In this document: piece by piece, positions 6,796-7,311 of the stretch
Position numbering within the stretch: the first letter of the stretch is position 1
Layout of the letters: the number at the start of each line of letters is the position of its first letter
Assembly (NCBI GenBank): GCA_905234005.1
Contig: CAJOFW010000058.1
Coordinates: forward strand, 1 to 7,311
Length of the DNA: 7,311 nucleotides
Reading direction: 5' to 3'
From: an uncultured Oscillospiraceae bacterium
GTDB taxonomy: Bacteria; Bacillota; Clostridia; Oscillospirales; Oscillospiraceae
The notes under the pieces: generated by a model
The model's database searches: none
Told to the model about the DNA's origin: nothing
What the model saw: only the letters and a program-made list of their open reading frames with translations
Program-made: the position numbers and the translations under genes

Positions 6796-7296
6796 TCACT
6801 TGCGGCAGATGATGCTGCAGGGGGCCGAAGCGCCGCCGCGCCAGGCGCTGACACAGGTCTCCGCGTCGGCCGCGCAGCTCGACAGCAGATCCCTGTACGT
6901 GCTGGCAATACGGCTGATGATCTGCCGGCAGACGGAGCTGATGATGTCGATCACTTCGCACAGGCTCGGACGGCCGTTGTCGGGGCACCCGCCCTCATCA
7001 TCGCCGGTCACGTCATCGACCGGGCAGGAAGGCTCGGGCTCGCTGTAAGTTGATTCATTGTACGAAGGCGTATAATCGTTATAATTTTGTTCGTTATAAG
7101 TTGGAGTTTCATTTTGAGTTTCGGTGTAGGAAGGTTGCTCTTGATAATCTTCACGATAACGCGGCTCGGGTGTTTCATTGGCGGGCTCTTCTATCGTTCG
7201 CTGTTGGGTTTCATTATCCAGGTCAGTTGCTGAGGCAACTCCAATCAATAAAAACAGTAGGAAAATGAACCAAATGGTGTTTAACTTAATGTTCAT
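6796..7296 (-). CDS. Predicted secreted protein: signal peptide, Tyr/Asn-rich linker, eight-cysteine C-terminal domain
   Basis: 166 residues, family not recognised. Residues 1-23 are a clear signal peptide: short basic start, hydrophobic core TIWFIFLLFLLIGVA, and an AxA cleavage site (VASA, before Thr24). Residues 24-90 are a low-complexity Glu/Thr/Asn/Tyr/Pro linker with eight Tyr between 47 and 84, repeated YNE words and four N-E-T/S sites (28, 40, 62, 80). Residues 91-166 carry all eight cysteines (91, 104, 113, 123, 141, 148, 160, 164) and two likely amphipathic helices (114-140), suggesting a small disulfide-bonded domain. There is no lipobox, LPxTG or C-terminal membrane segment, so it would be released. 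Codons 1-84 are AT-rich (about 38% GC) and codons 85-166 GC-rich (about 67%), with an abrupt break near 7045. The ribosome site (AAGGTAG, 7307-7301) is weak, and only 15 bases of upstream sequence are present. It could be a genuine fusion, or an assembly join at 7045; the intact frame favours but does not prove a real gene. Confidence 0.7.
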   Translation of the reverse strand: MNIKLNTIWFIFLLFLLIGVASATDLDNETQQRTIEEPANETPEPRYREDYQEQPSYTETQNETPTYNEQNYNDYTPSYNESTYSEPEPSCPVDDVTGDDEGGCPDNGRPSLCEVIDIISSVCRQIISRIASTYRDLLSSCAADAETCVSAWRGGASAPCSIICRK

Positions 7297-7311
7297 AATA
7301 TCTACCTTTTT

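Noticed and set aside
6766..7053. 95-codon plus-strand frame opposite the secreted protein
   Set aside because: It starts at the terminator, has no ribosome site and shows no domain; the minus-strand frame has a signal peptide and patterned cysteines.

Overview
The window looks like a piece of a high-GC anaerobic Firmicute, most likely a Clostridia/Oscillospirales-type bacterium from a gut-like community. This rests on strong AGGAGG-type ribosome sites, a near-consensus sigma-A promoter, a phosphate acetyltransferase start, a ThiI without rhodanese domain, and GC-rich codon use in every gene up to position 6705. The taxonomic call is inference from style, not from a search. Both ends are cut: the left end truncates a gene and the right end stops 15 bases upstream of another gene's start.

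Layout. Bases 1-74 (minus) are the first 24 codons of a phosphate acetyltransferase (pta). Bases 75-269 are a divergent control region with a very good plus-strand promoter, a weaker minus-strand promoter placed back to back with it, and short repeats. Bases 270-4853 (plus) form one tight block: a 100-residue XRE-type regulator, lepA (elongation factor 4), thiI (tRNA 4-thiouridine/thiazole sulfur transfer) and cinA (NMN amidohydrolase / ADP-ribose pyrophosphatase family). The regulator and lepA share an ATGA stop/start overlap, and thiI and cinA also overlap. After a 103-base AT-rich gap comes a second plus-strand block, 4957-6705: an unrecognised 134-residue protein, a type I phosphoribosyltransferase and a short-chain dehydrogenase/reductase. 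It ends in a strong intrinsic terminator (6732-6767). A convergent minus-strand gene (6796-7296) encodes a predicted secreted protein.

How the genes fit together. The first block mixes translation quality and tRNA modification (lepA, thiI) with pyridine-nucleotide salvage or repair (cinA), apparently under a small regulator that is co-translated with lepA. The second block pairs an unknown protein having a possible C-terminal DNA-binding segment with a nucleobase phosphoribosyltransferase. The link to the dehydrogenase is positional only.

The most unusual item is the secreted protein at the right end. Its N-terminal 84 codons are about 38% GC and encode a signal peptide plus a Tyr/Asn/Glu/Thr-rich linker with no cysteine. 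Its C-terminal 82 codons are about 67% GC and encode a domain with eight cysteines. The break is abrupt, near position 7045, and the frame is kept across it. It is either a domain-fusion/transfer event or an assembly join, and this needs to be settled before anything is built on it.
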